Notes under the pieces: model-generated
Database searches by the model: none
Told to the model about the DNA's origin: nothing
What the model saw: only the letters and a program-made list of their open reading frames with translations
Position numbers and translations under genes: made by a program
Shown: piece by piece, positions 30,639 through 42,395 of the stretch
Position numbering within the stretch: position 1 is the first letter of the stretch
How the letters are laid out: each line of letters opens with the position of its first letter
Assembly: GCA_965112735.1 (NCBI GenBank)
Contig: OZ218953.1
Span: 2,976,001-3,040,000 of the forward strand
DNA: 64,000 nucleotides
Source of the DNA: Phaeosaccion multiseriatum
Taxonomy: Eukaryota; Ochrophyta, other classes
Direction: 5' to 3'

Positions 30639-32483
30639 GAGAGAGACACACAGACAGACGGACAGGCAGACAGGCAGACCTTCATGTACTTTTCTGGCGG
30701 GAAGAGGGTGTCCAAGGAGTCCTGAAGGAACACCTTGAGCCTCTTGGCCACGACAGTGCGGGGCAGAGCCGTGTCTCCACACTGAGCCAGGCCCTCCGCC
30801 AGGCCTAAGCGGATAGCGCTAGGCTCACGGAACAAGTGCGATCCGAAGTACGCCTTCTCCACCTGCAGAGTAGAGGGGGAGGGAGGGAGGGAGGGAGGGA
30901 GGGAGGAGGTGGGGTGGGTGGGTGGGTGGGGGGGGGGGGGGGATGAGGGGGAGAGAGGGAGAAGGGGTGATGGGTCATCGCCCTGCTCGGGCGTAAACGT
31001 GACTGTGACCGTGACCGTGACCGCACCTTGGCGGCGTTGCAGAGCACCAGTGTGCCCACCCCGAGGGAGCTGATCATGGGCAGGAGGCGCTCCAGCTGCA
31101 GCGGCCGGGGTACCGCCAGCATAAGATCAACCTTTGTTTGGGGGGGGGGGCAGAGGAAGGAAGGAAGGAAGGAAGGAAGGAAGGAAGGGTAGGGTAGGGT
31201 AGGGTAGGGTAGAATAGGGCACAAGAGGTTAGGGTAGGGTAGGGTAGTGCAGGGCCGGGTAGGGCAGGGTAACAACACCAACACCAACACCAACACCAAC
31301 AGCACCAAGTGGAAGAAGGTACCTCACCTTCGGCCTGCTGTCCACCGGCACGGAGGCGAGCAACTCCTCCGCATGACGCCTCAGCTGTAGTACCAGCACC
31401 TCCTCGGCGTTCCTCTTCGCGGCCTTGCTCCTGTTCTTGGGTACGTTATGGGCGGGAAGAACCTTGGATGGCAGCTTGAGGCCGGGCGGGAGAGAGGCAA
31501 GGTCGCCCAAGCTGCTCCCAGGGAGCATGTTTACGTCGCCCTCTGGCGAGCCTCCTTCCCGACCTGGAGGACTAACCCATTGCACGCCTGTAGAGAGAGC
31601 ATAGTCCCAGTGAGGAAGTGGGAAATGGGAGGGAGAGAGGAGGCATGGCTTTAGATACATGCACCCCCTGTGTCTGTTGGTCGTGTCCTTCCCTCTCTCT
31701 CTCTCTGTCTGTCCCCCTCTCTCGCCCCATCCCGCTCTTCTGTCTCCGTCTCACCCGCGTCATCCAGCGTGCCACCGTCAAGAACGCCACATCTGACACT
31801 GTCACCGCTATTCGCCTTCAGAATCGACCGGACATGCTTGGTCCGGGGATCCAAGCCACTCAGTACCACAAAGGCATCCGAGGCGCCGCCCTCCTCCCCT
31901 GAACCACCCATTGTCGCCCGAGGCACCTTCACAGGAGAGTAAGAGGGCCAAAAAGAGAAGCAGAGGAGAAGCACCGGCGCAAAATGCACGGTGAGCTGCA
32001 GCTCCTCTCGGGCAGCCATGGCACGGCAAGGGTGGTCGTTTGTCCTCCTCATCCCCCCTTCCCTCCCCTCTCTGCATTTACCTGCTGGACCTCCTCGCGC
32101 TCAATCATTATCCTGTTCAAGTAACGAACTCCGAGTAGCCGCTGACCCCGGTTGCCAAACAGGGGATGTCGTCTGCGTGCTGCCAGTCCATTAGAGTGCC
32201 GAGGTGCCGCTGCTGCTGCTGCTACCAAGGCTGATCCTTGGCCTCCAGCAGTCATGAACCTCACAGGAAAGGCTGGCTGAAACGCGACCCCGTTAACTTC
32301 CTTGCCACTGCATTGCCCGCCGCTTCTTGTCCTCTTCCTGCCTCCAATAGTGCTCCGTTCAGCCACAGTCCTTGTTCCCATCATGGCCGCCCGTCCTGTC
32401 GCGGCTCTTGCTGCTGCTGCCATCAACACCCCCATGAGAAAAACTCTGGTGCTGTTGTGGCGAGAAGGGTGCTTCTTTAACAT
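29519..32483 (-). CDS. rsmE homologue: RsmE-family rRNA (uracil-N3)-methyltransferase, probably organellar
   Basis: Exons on the minus strand: 32483-32082, 31926-31755, 31587-31328, 31131-31027, 30862-30680, 30491-30371, 30034-29990, 29646-29519; 471 residues, phase-consistent. RsmE methylates U1498 of bacterial-type 16S rRNA, so a plastid or mitochondrial ribosome is the likely substrate. The N-terminal PUA-like part contains RYLNRIMIEREEV. The SPOUT domain is spread over the later exons: VDLMLAVPRPLQLERLLP, VEKAYFGSHLF, GLAEGLAQCGDTALPR, ILLAIGPEGGW (rebuilt across 30371/30034) and WGPRVLRSDVA forming the knot. The basic Ala/Arg/Thr-rich N-terminal 100 residues look like a targeting sequence. 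A 45-nt exon (30034-29990) is required to complete the GPEGGW motif. A Lys/Arg-rich insert near residue 240 is lineage-specific. Confidence 0.88.
31140..31285. repeat. GGAA, GGGTA and CACCAA repeats in an RsmE intron
   Basis: Within the intron 31327-31132, AGGA units (about 31153-31186) run into GGGTA pentamers (about 31187-31215 and 31230-31265), followed by ACACCA units (31273-31305). The GGGTA blocks are telomere-like in look but have a five-base period. Confidence 0.85.
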
Positions 32484-32775
32484 GAGGTCGCACGCCCTGC
32501 AATGATGTGAATGCTGAATAATCAAATCAATCGTTCATCAGGGGACAAGGGCCGCATCTCACATTCGTTGACTTACCAACATTTTTTTCTCCTCTTCTCT
32601 CCCTTAGGGAGTGAAGCTCTTGGGGAGCATTGATAGCGAAAGAGGCGAGCCTGGGGAAGAAGAGGAGCGGGGGTGAGGTGGGCAAGGAAAGTCCAGCTTC
32701 GTGCGGCTGGTACGAGGCGATTACAGCTTGGCGCCGAGAGAATAAGGTAGATTTAAGATAGGATTGGGGAGGGTG

Positions 32776-35700
32776 ATGATGAGCGTACAGCAGCAGCAGC
32801 AGATCAGCCAGACAAATGAAGACTTGCGAGCGAGAAAGCTGGGACCGATATACAACGCGCTGGACAGCGGCAACTGGAAGCAGGCGCTGAAGCTGTGCGA
32901 GAAGAAGGAGATTGAGAGATGGCCTGTGGTGAAGGCGCTCAAGGCCTCGGCCCTCATCAGGCAGGGAAGGAGAGACGAGGCGCTGCACCTGTGCGCCGCA
33001 GTGAGGGTAAGATATCCTACATAATTGGAAGAGAGAGCGGGAGGGAGGGGGGTTTTAATCCATGTTAAACGTGTGCAAGGTGGTGGTCATGTCTGTGGGC
33101 GCCACTCGAGGCGCCCATCCCATGCCTCAAGTTGGCGGGGGGGGGGGGGGGTTCCGTATTTTGCAGCACTTCTCCGTCTGCAATACCGCTTCTTCCGCAT
33201 CCGTACCTGCCCCGCCTGCATCCTCTCTTTCCCCTGCGCTTGGGCCGCCATCAACCTGCCTAAACTCCACTGCTGCCCGTGCCTTTCTACTGTCACAGGA
33301 CTGCGGACCCACAGACTACAACACGCTTAAGGCCATGCAGCTCAACTACCGCATGATGGACGACATGGGGCAGTATACCGCACTCGTGGAGAAGGCGGTG
33401 GCTCAGCGGCCGGGGGACTCGGACTTGCTCAGTGACTTATTCTCGTGCTACATCCGCGACAAGGCCTATCTCAAGGCGCAGCAAACAGCCACTCGGCTGT
33501 ACAAGCTCAAGGGGGCAGGGGCCAGCAAGTACATCATGTGGGCCGGGGCTGTCATGCTCATTCAGGTGGGGAGAGGGAGGGGATGGAGGGGAGGGGGGGG
33601 GGGGGGCTCAATGTAGGCGGGAGAGAGTCGGAGGGGTGCAGACAGGGGCGCGCTTGTGCTTGTTTACCTTGTGTAGTGTAGTGGCTCTCGCCCTCATGCT
33701 ACTGCTACTACTGTCGCCTTCGCCCGCCGATGTCGTACGTACGTACCTACGTACGTGTGTTGTTTTCCGCCAAAGGTGCGGCGCGGCGGCAGTCCCACGC
33801 TGCTCATGCTGGCGGAGAGAATGGTCGAGAAGACGCTGAAGGAAAGCAAAGAGAGTGGGCAAATCATCACTGGGGAGGGAATGATGCTCTATCTTGACAT
33901 CCTCCGGGAGCAGGGCAAGCACAGTGAAGCATTGGGGGCGCTGCGTGAGCTCTTGGGGGAGGCCGCCGATGAACAGACCCCCAACCTTGCTGTGGACGAC
34001 GAGACCAGCCTCGACAATGGTACAATCGTCACAATGCAGTGAGTGAGGGCCGCACTCGGGCATAACCCACACATGCCCTTAGGGTTAGATAGAGAGAGGG
34101 GCGCGGTGTCTGTCCTCCAAGGGTTGCGGGCTGAGACCACTTTCAAAGGGGAGGACGGAGGAAGGAAGGACGGAAGGACGAAACCCTGATTCGTTTCCTT
34201 GTCCACTCACCCTCTCACCCTTATTCCCCCCCCTCCCTCCCTCCCTCCCTCGTGGCTGTGGCTCTGACTGCCCCCCTCCCCCTGTGTGCAGATATGCCGA
34301 GCGAAAGGAAGTCGAGGCCTCGCTCCTGAGGAAGCTAGGGCAGGCGCAGGAAGCCACCGAGGTGTTTGCTGAACTGCTGCGCCGGACGCCCGACCAATGG
34401 TGCGTGAGAGGGTAGGACTTTTCCCTTCCTTCCTGCCTCACTAACTGCCTACCTCACTACCGTACCGTTCGACGCGGCGGGCGGGCGCTACTCGGCTCTC
34501 TCTCCTCTCTCTACTCTCCCTCTCTCTATGAACACCTGAAACTGAGAACGGAAAATGTGCTGCTCCTTTCTCCTCACTTCACTGTCCCTCCCTCCCCCTG
34601 TGGGCCAGGTCCTACTACCTTGCGTACATTGACCTGAGTTTGAGCCACGTACTCGGAGGAACGGAGGAGGGGGAGGAGGGGGGGGGGGAAGTGCCGTCGC
34701 GGAGCCCGCCTTGGTGTGGACGGAGATATGCAAGGCCCAGAAACACATCAAGCAACTGCAGGTACGGCACGAACTGAAGCACGTGTGGGCCTTGACTGAC
34801 CACTCCCCCCTGGGCATAAACAACTTTTTTTTTAATCCTTGTGTGTGTACTTACCTCATTTTGCTGACACACACACACAACAAATTGATCTTTTCTGGCG
34901 TATAATACGTAACAATACGTATACACACTTACACTTGCCCTATGCCTACAGTCCGACCTCGCGCGGCCCTTCGGCCTGAGGGGCCCTTACTTGGCCGAGC
35001 TGGAGCTGCTACTGAGGGCCCTCAAGGCTCTGGGGCCTCAGGCTGAGCTCTCCTCGGACTGGGCGGAGACGGAGACTGGGGAGGGAGCAGGAGGCGGGGA
35101 GGGAGGGGGGTCGAGGGCGACGTGCGAGAGCGAGATGGTGCGGCTGGTGATGTGCTACTTTGATGCTTTTTGTGGCAAGTTGTGCTGCCTGTCAGATCTG
35201 CGGCCGTACTTGGCGGTGTTTCTGGGAGGACAGCCCATGAGCAAGGGCAGCGGTGAAGGGGATAGCAATAGTACAGAGCAACTCAACGAGCGGCGGAAGA
35301 AGGAGCGGCAACAGGAGGAGCAGCTCGGCTTGTCTTGGGAGGGGATGAAGGGCGGGAGGGAGCAGCTTCTGAGCTACTTTGAAGGTGTGGCCAGGGAAAC
35401 TCGCCACACGCAAGCAGCACCAGATGCAGTAGCAGCAGGAGCTAGTCCAGACAAGAGCAGCAGTAGCAGCGGCAGCGACGGTAGCAGCAGCAGCGATGGC
35501 ATCAACAGCAAGGATCCCAAAGCGCAGGTTCGTCGCCTTCTCCGCTACATCCGCGCCATGCAAGGCTTGCGCTTCTTAGGGCATTGCCGAGCCTCTTGCG
35601 CCTCCATGGATGAGCTCCGACGGCTCGCTTCAGAGCTCGTGCAGCAGTACAGGGACACGCTGTGCGTCAACGACGGGGCCGAGGGCGGGCAGAGAGAGGT

Positions 35701-36139
35701 GCAACACGGGGACGAGCTTGCCCTCTTGGCAGCTCATGTGTTGAGGGACATCAGGGGCAGGCTGCTGCTGCTGAGGAGGAGGAGAGGGGGTGGGAAGGAG
35801 GAGTGGGGGGGGGAGGAGGCGGCGTATCTGATCAATGTGGAGGTGGCGGCCCTGCTGGAGTACGCGATTCGCCTCTCGCCCTTCAATTACCAATTCAAGC
35901 TTCTCGCCATACAGGTACTTAGTGGGAGGAGATATCGCGGAGGAAGCCCTTGCTGCCGCGGCTGCCGCTACTGCTGCTGGTGTTGGTGTTGGTTGCTGCT
36001 GCTGCTGGTCGTGGTGGTGTTGTTGGGTGGTCGTGGTGTGGTGTGTTGATTGTGCTACTGCTGCTGCTGCTGGGGTTGCTTGGTGGTGATGGTGGTGGTG
36101 GTGGTGGTGGTGGTGGTGGTGACGGTAGTAGCGGTGGTG

Positions 36140-36171
<32 letters not shown>

Positions 36172-37943
36172 GGTGGGGTAGCAGGTAGGAGAGTGTGTGT
36201 AGATGGGAAGGTGGATGTACGCATAGCGTGCTCACCTCTTGCGTTGCGTTTGTCTTGCTGCGTGTGTGCGTGCGTATACGTGCATGAATGACTCACGCAT
36301 GCCTCCGAAACCGACTCACTCCTCCTCCGAAACCGACTCATTCACTCCTCCGAAACCTCACCTACCCCCTACTCCCTTGTACTGTCGTGTGGCTGTCTGT
36401 GCCTGTCTGTGGACACCTGTGGACGTCTGTGGACACCCAACAGGTTTACAAGGAGCTGGGCGCTTTCAAGAGAGCGCTCGAGCTGGAGCAGGTGCTGGAC
36501 ATTAAGCAGGTGCAGCTCGACAGCCTCAGTTGGGTCTTCTATCCAGGGGCCCTTAGCTGCGGCTTCTTCGGGGAGGCGTACCATCGCAGCAGGGCCATTC
36601 TCAACCTTCACAAGGTAGGGTGTGGGTGTACGGGGGCGTGTGAGTTAGGGACAGGGGTCAGAGGGTCAGGGCCGAGGTGGGGGGGGGGGGGGCTTGCCTT
36701 GAAAGTGTGTGTGTAATCAAGGAAGGAAGGAAGGAAGAAAGGAGGCTGTTGCTGTTGGGGGGAAGGCTTCACTCGAAAGGAAAGCATTGGGGATCACTTG
36801 GCTGCGGAAGGGTACTGTGCTGGGCTGGGTTGCGCTGGACTGAGCTTGTCTTGTGACTACGCTCGCTTCGTTTCATGCTCGCTCTCTTGTCACAAGCCTA
36901 ACGAAGCCCCTCGCCCCCCTTGTCCTTCCTGCTTCTCCCCGCCTCCCTCCTTCTGTCTTCTTTCCCTCTTTTCCCCCTGTCCGGGCAGAACTTCTGCAAG
37001 GATTCGGCGGACTTCATCCAGAAGGCTTTTACACAAGGTAAGCGTGTGAGCGAGAGAGCGAGGCTGACTGGTTGGGCCAGTTCCACCCATTCAGCTCCAC
37101 CAATCACTGCCGCCATGTCCTCCCTCTTAATACCTCTCACAGCTCGGAAACATTCCTGCCATATGCTGAAATGGGACGATCCCTGCTAACCTCACCCCCC
37201 ACCTCCCCCCACCCCCCGCCCGCTTCTCGTTCCTCCCGCCTCACACCTCCTTCACACACAGGCAACTACTCCAAAGCCATGGAATTGGTCTCGTTTCAGG
37301 AGCACAAGATGGAGAAGTCTCTACAACTCATGGCGGCTTGCGCTGAAAAGTCGGCCATCGAGATGCTGCTGACCCACCACTCCCTCAGCGTTGGGCAGGA
37401 TTTCCTCAGCAGCCTGGTGTCAGGACGCTTGTCGGAGCAATTGAAGGGCATGGACAGTCAGGAGGAGAGAGAGGGGCTCCGATCCAATATGGATTATGGG
37501 GCGCGTATACAATGGGACTGCCCTCTGGAGGGAGGGCAAACAGCAGCCACGGTGAGGGAGGGGAGGGGGGAGGGAGGGAGGGAGGGAGGGAGGGAGGGAG
37601 GAGGGGACGGGGGTAGGGCGTGGGTTGTCGTGGGCTGGTTTCTTCGAGCCTCTGGTTTCCTCTCAATGTGTACACCCCCCTCTTCGCTACTCTGCTCCCC
37701 CGCCCCGTGCATTTGTACCGCTCCTTCTCCTACTTCTCCCTTCTCGCAGAGCGAAGCGCGGAGGCGGGACGACAAGCTGAGGGCACGCATTCTCGTGCGT
37801 AAGTGCTCCAACGAGTGCCTGCTGATGGCGCTGCAAGGCACATGCGCCATTGGGGAGTTACAGGACGCTCTCCACGCCTTGAGGCAGGCCTTGATCGACA
37901 GCAACATTGCCGTCAAGGAGGGAGTGGGGCCGAGCAGCAACAG

Positions 37944-37976
<33 letters not shown>

Positions 37977-39114
37977 TAGCAACAGTAGCAGTAGCAAGGG
38001 GCCCGAGGGTGTCAACGGAGGCGTCGTGGGGGGGAAGGGTGTCGAGGTGGGGGCGGTACGGCTGGAGGAGGGAGGGAGAAATCTTGAGCACGATGGGTGG
38101 GATATGCTGCTAGAGCTCATGTGGGCCACTGGGCTCACTGCACGGGCATTCAAGAGTAGTGCCAGTAGTGCTGACGAGGAGAAGGAGAAGGGAGGGGTGA
38201 CAGAGGAAGAGAGAGAAGAGTTGATGGCAAAGGCCTTGGTGGCCTTGGCCAGCGTGGAAGGGCAGGCCAAGCAGACAAGAGACTTGCTCATGCAGGGTGT
38301 TGGCAAGTACGTGTGTGTGTTGGGTGGCGACGGGGAGGAGGAAGGAGGGAAGGGGCCAGACAAGGCGAGGGCAGCAGAGCTGAAGAGGAGGCAGAAAGCA
38401 GTGCCTCTGTCTCCCGCGTGGTTGGCCGCGCTGAGTAAGTGGGTGTTAAACACCGCACCAGGCGTGTGCTTGCTCCTACAGTCTCTGGCAGTCATCGTGC
38501 CAGCCCCCTCTAAGAAGAAGAAGGGAAAGAAGACGAAGAAGAAGGGAGGAGGAGGAGGAGGAGGAGGAGGGGGCGATGCAGCAGGAGGCGACGGAGGTCC
38601 TTCACCGGCGGAGAGGCGGCTGACAAAGGCGGGTGTGGCCATTTCAAGCCTGGGCAGCTCTGTGCTTGCGCTTCTCGCCACCATCGCCACAGTGGCGGGG
38701 CAGGAGGTGGAAGCCAAGGGGACTGAGGCGGAGCAGGCACGAGAAGGAGGGGGGGGGGGGGTGATTGTGGAGGTGATGTTGCGGCGGGAGCGGAGTGCAT
38801 CGAGGGATGGCACCCCTCCTTCTCCTCCTCCCCCTGCCGCTGGTGGTGGTGCTGGAGGGGAGGCATCGGCCTACGACCTTGTCCTGGGCTTCCTCGGGGA
38901 GCAGGAGAAGGATGCGGGGGCAGCGGAAGGAGCAGCAGCAGCAGCAGCAGCAGGGACGTCAAAGCAACAGCAGCAGCAGCGGCGGCGAACCAGCGACGTG
39001 CTAGGGCGGACGGTGGGCTTCGCAGCCAGCGGACAGGCCGCGAGTGGGGAGAGACTCAAGGAGGTAGTGAAGGACAAGATCGCTGCCCTCCAACAGAGCA
39101 CGTACTTCCGGTAG
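32776..39114 (+). CDS. NAA25 homologue: NatB auxiliary subunit NAA25 (Mdm20-type TPR protein); frame break in exon 5
   Basis: Exons: 32776-33006, 33299-33565, 33776-34038, 34292-34399, 34609-34761, 34952-35914, 36444-36614, 36989-37037, 37262-37551, 37750-39114; about 1286 residues. NAA25 is the ribosome-anchoring partner of NAA20 in NatB, which acetylates Met-Asp/Glu/Asn/Gln N termini. The N terminus is diagnostic: LGPIYNALDSGNWKQALKLC, then TPR-like helices such as YIRDKAYLKAQQTATRLYKL. Later exons keep the family pattern: RGPYLAELELLLRAL, LLEYAIRLSPFNYQFKLLAI and VYKELGAFKRALELEQVLDI. Exon 5 starts in one frame (YYLAYIDLSLSHVL) and must end in another (VWTEICKAQKHIKQLQ) to match the next exon; the change falls at an 11-G run, 34678-34688. 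The C-terminal 450 residues are rich in low-complexity Gly, Ser and Gln. Confidence 0.85.
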
Positions 39115-39283
39115 AGGCTCCACGTGTGTGCTGTTTGTGGGAGCTTTTATTTTTATTCGTTTAATTAATTAATTAATTAATGATTGGAACAAGAGGACTG
39201 TTCGTTCGTGATGGATGGGGCGTTGTTGTGTCGCGCAAAAGGTTAGCGCAGGCCGTCCTCCTCGGCGAGTCGCTTGTCAACGG

Positions 39284-39346
<63 letters not shown>

Positions 39347-39365
39347 GTGCTATGGTAGTACCGAC
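39115..39365. other. Convergent 3' region with TTAA and CT repeats
   Basis: The short spacer between the stops of NAA25 and the TPR-prefoldin gene contains TTAA tetramers at about 39163-39181 and a CT dinucleotide run at about 39290-39342. The TTAA block, 50 bp past the NAA25 stop, is the most AT-rich spot in this area and may lie near its polyadenylation site. Confidence 0.5.
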
Positions 39366-41037
39366 TCATTGAGCCTGCTGGGCTTGCAGGGTCCTAACTA
39401 CCTCCTGCAGGTTGCTGCTCTGACTCTGCAACATGTTGTTCAGATAGGTCTGCTTGCCCTTCATCTTGGTCTCCCTTGTCGCGCTCTCCTGTGATTCCTT
39501 GGCCAAGTACCCCAGCACTTCCTCCTTGGTGGCCTTGAGGAACATCTTCCCCACTGTCCGGTACAGCCCCGCTTCCTCCCCTGCCTGCTTGACCTCTGCT
39601 ACTGTCAGGCTCGCTCGCTTTTGGTCTCTTTGAGAGGCTTGCAGCTGCGCCTCCACTTGGGCAATGTCGCGTTTCGTCTGAACAAACTGTTGCCCAAACC
39701 AAGATCAAAGGTCAAAGGTCAAGGTCGGCGGACAAGAGAAGGAAGAGGAGTTGATGATGAGTGAATATAGTGGGATGAATTGAGTGAGTAAGTAAGTGAG
39801 TGAGTGAGCGGGTGACTGACTGACTGATTGACTGAGGAAGTGCCCCCACCCCGTCCTTTGCTCCAACGGGCCCTCACCTTGGTCTGCAACTCCTGATACT
39901 CCGAGAGGGTCTGCTTGTCCACGCCCCCCTGCCCGCCTGCACCACCCCCGCCTCCCCCTGATGACGCTCTTTTCCGCGCCTTGATAATACGCAGCTGCTT
40001 CTCCAGGTCAGGGTTTTCTGTTGGGGGGTTGGACGCGGTTCAGAAGGGAAGTAAGTGAGTGAGAGGGTAGGTGAGATAGAGAGTGGTGAGTGAGTGGGTG
40101 AGTAAAGTGATCACCAAGCCTATAGATGGGATAGCTCACTTGGGTCTTGGGTGAGGCCCTTCTTGACCGCTGCGAGCGCCTCCGCGTGCTGTCCGTTCTC
40201 CATGAGGGCCACGCCGAGTCGGTAGTACCCCTTCACGAAGGCCGGGTTGAGGCTTACACACTTGGTAGCGTCTTCGACAGCTTTCTCGTGGTCTCCCTTG
40301 GCCACCTGGGAGAGAGGTTGTACGCAAGTTGAGTGAGTGAGTGAGTGAGTGAGTGAAGGAGGGAAGCGCTTGGTTATCATCCAGCCCGGAAGGGTATTGG
40401 GGCCCTCTCATCACTGCCTCTTCCCCGATGGGAAATCACCTACAGTTCGCAGGAAGGCACTTGACGCTAATGGCTTGCTCATATAAGCTCACCAACGGCC
40501 GGCAGGCAGTCACTCACCAGGCAAGCGCTCCGATTGCTGTAAAAGACATGGTTGGAGGGGTCGAGCTCGATCGCCTCTGAGTAATGCCGAATGGCCTCGT
40601 CATACTTCTTCAGAGCGAACGCGTCATTTCCCGCCCTGGAGGGCGAGGAGCAACACGGATGGGCAGACAGGGACAGGCCGGGAGGACAGAACCACAGGTC
40701 GAAGCAGAAAGAGGGAGGGGGGAGAGGAAGAAGGATGGAGTGATAATATGCCCCCACGCAACAGCAACACCAGAGACTGCCTGCATGAGTGACCAAATGA
40801 GAGAGTAGAGGGAAAAGGAAGCAGCAGTTTATAGCAGTTCCCATCTTCCACGGCTTTGGTTTGCCCTTTATCGATCTGATCTGCCTTACCCGCCCCCTGC
40901 CCCCGTTTCCTCCTTCCCTGTTCTCTCCCCCTGACGTACCTCTTCTTTGCGTCGGCGATACGCGCCTCCTCTGACTGCTCTGAACCTTCCGCATCTGCTG
41001 GGGGTGGTACTGGAGGGGCGGCGCTCATCTCTTTCAT
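39366..41037 (-). CDS. TPR protein fused to a prefoldin subunit 1-like (beta) domain
   Basis: Exons on the minus strand: 41037-40940, 40635-40518, 40305-40140, 40017-39878, 39686-39366; 280 residues. Residues about 33-125 form a three-TPR co-chaperone-type module: AGNDAFALKKYDEAIRHYSE, IELDPSNHVFYSNRSAC, DHEKAVEDATKCVSLNPAF and RLGVALMENGQHAEALAA. After a Gly-rich linker, the last exon (from residue 175) encodes two coiled-coil arms flanking a hairpin (AGLYRTVGKMFLKATKEEVL), the pattern of prefoldin beta-class subunits, especially PFDN1. Prefoldin captures nascent actin and tubulin, and TPR modules of this type often dock Hsp70/Hsp90 tails; a fusion would link the two activities. All splice phases support one transcript. 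Start 41037 or 41028 (both in-frame ATGs). Confidence 0.82.
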
Positions 41038-41138
41038 CGTGGAATAAAAAGAGGTGGGGATGAGGCGGCCAGTTTTCAGTTTCAGGTACGGCCCGTACAG
41101 CTGAAACTCACACTGTTTCCCGCCTTGAGAGCGGCGCC

Positions 41139-41262
41139 GAAATGTGTTTGTTTGTTCGCTGAATCCCCTTGCAACAGCAGTATAGTGGGCTGGGAGAATA
41201 GAAATGTGTTTGTTTGTTCGCTGAATCCCCTTGCAACAGCAGTATAGTGGGCTGGGAGAATA
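41139..41262. repeat. 62-bp tandem duplication in a divergent promoter
   Basis: Two identical 62-bp units, 41139-41200 and 41201-41262, start GAAATGTGTTTGTTTG and end GGCTGGGAGAATA. They lie between the start codons at 41037 (TPR-prefoldin, -) and 41300 (small membrane protein, +). The second copy ends 38 bp before the latter ATG, so one copy could be in its 5' UTR and the other in the promoter. Confidence 0.95.
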
Positions 41263-41299
41263 GAAGAGAGAAAAGGGAGAGCAAAAAGAGCATACCAAC

Positions 41300-41910
41300 A
41301 TGGCGGGTCGGATGATCTCCAAGTACCTGCCCTATTTCAATTTCGGTATTGCGTCGGCAGCGTTGACTTTTCAGACCACCGTCTTGTACCCGCGGCATGA
41401 AGGCCTGGAGGAGAGCTTGTCGGCCGTGAAGACGCAGTTCGTGGAGAAAGAGAGGGAGAAGGTGGCCCACTACGGTAAGCTTGTTCCCTCCAGCTTCCAC
41501 TCAACGCAAGATGGCACCCACCCCCACCCCTCTCCTCCTTCTCTCCCTACTCCCCCACCACAGAGAAGCTGAAGGACGACTTTCGCTCGGCCGAGCGCGA
41601 GAAGACTCGATCCATCGCCGAAATCGATCAACACATCGCCCACCTGGTGCACCGCCTGGAGTCGAAGCTGGACAGGATGGCCGAGGCGCCCGCGGCGGGG
41701 TGGTCCCAGCAGGCCCAAGGAGCAGCAGGCCGAGGGGAAGCAGTCGCAGCAGCGCGACCAGCATCCGCGGCCTCTACCCTTCATGCTGTTCAGCCCGAGA
41801 GTGAGGCCCCGACGACGAGGCTCACCGCAAGCCAGGAGACCAAGGACCTCAAGCATCTCCTGCGCACACGCACACAGCTCCTGGTGGGGGGCACCTACTA
41901 CCCGAGGTGA
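41300..41910 (+). CDS. Small protein with an N-terminal hydrophobic segment and coiled coil, unrecognised
   Basis: Two exons, 41300-41474 and 41564-41910, joined through a split Glu codon; 173 residues. A short N-terminal segment (YFNFGIASAALTFQTTVLY) could insert in a membrane. It is followed by a highly charged helix, EGLEESLSAVKTQFVEKERE continuing through about residue 95 with heptad-like spacing, and then an Ala/Gln-rich disordered stretch. The C terminus ends LLVGGTYYPR. Small size, one hydrophobic helix and a coiled coil resemble organelle membrane assembly or tethering factors, but I recognise no family. Confidence 0.6.
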
Positions 41911-42395
41911 ACGGGCCCGATTTAGTGGTAGGACACTTGGTCTTTTCTTGTTGGTGACGGGGACGGCAGGGCAGTCCCAACACACTGATGAGACACACTT
42001 GGGGGGTGGGGTTAGTTATCAGTGGTTGGATTTTTGGGGCCGTGGAGGTGAAGTTGGCCGCCACCGTGAAGGTGTGTGTGTTGACGTCGTTGTTTAGTAT
42101 GGTGGGGGGTGGGACGGCAAGAAGAGCTCGTCGCGATTTACAGGGCCGCCTCATGTTTAGAGGAGAGAGGGGTGCGAGCCCGACATTTTTAATGTACGTC
42201 GTGTTCATGTTCATGTATGTACGTGAGCGATCGTATGGTTGGCAGAGGATCAGTAAATGACAAAGCAGACAGATTGTTTTTCTCTATGTTTTCTCACATT
42301 ATCGTCTCATTTGGAGGCGCTTCCTCTCTTGTCGTCTCCTCTTTCCCCCTTCTCCACCGCTGAACAAGCCCCCACAGCTACCTACAAATCATAAA
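41911..42395. other. Convergent 3' region
   Basis: No gene was seen. The stretch contains the likely 3' UTR of the small membrane protein, with GTATGT-like motifs near 42210-42225 and an AT-rich patch near 42255-42300, and the region just beyond the NDUFB2 stop. Confidence 0.4.

Noticed and set aside
31187-31265. Interstitial telomere
   Set aside because: The unit is GGGTA rather than TTAGGG or TTTAGGG and is confined to one intron; kept only as a repeat.
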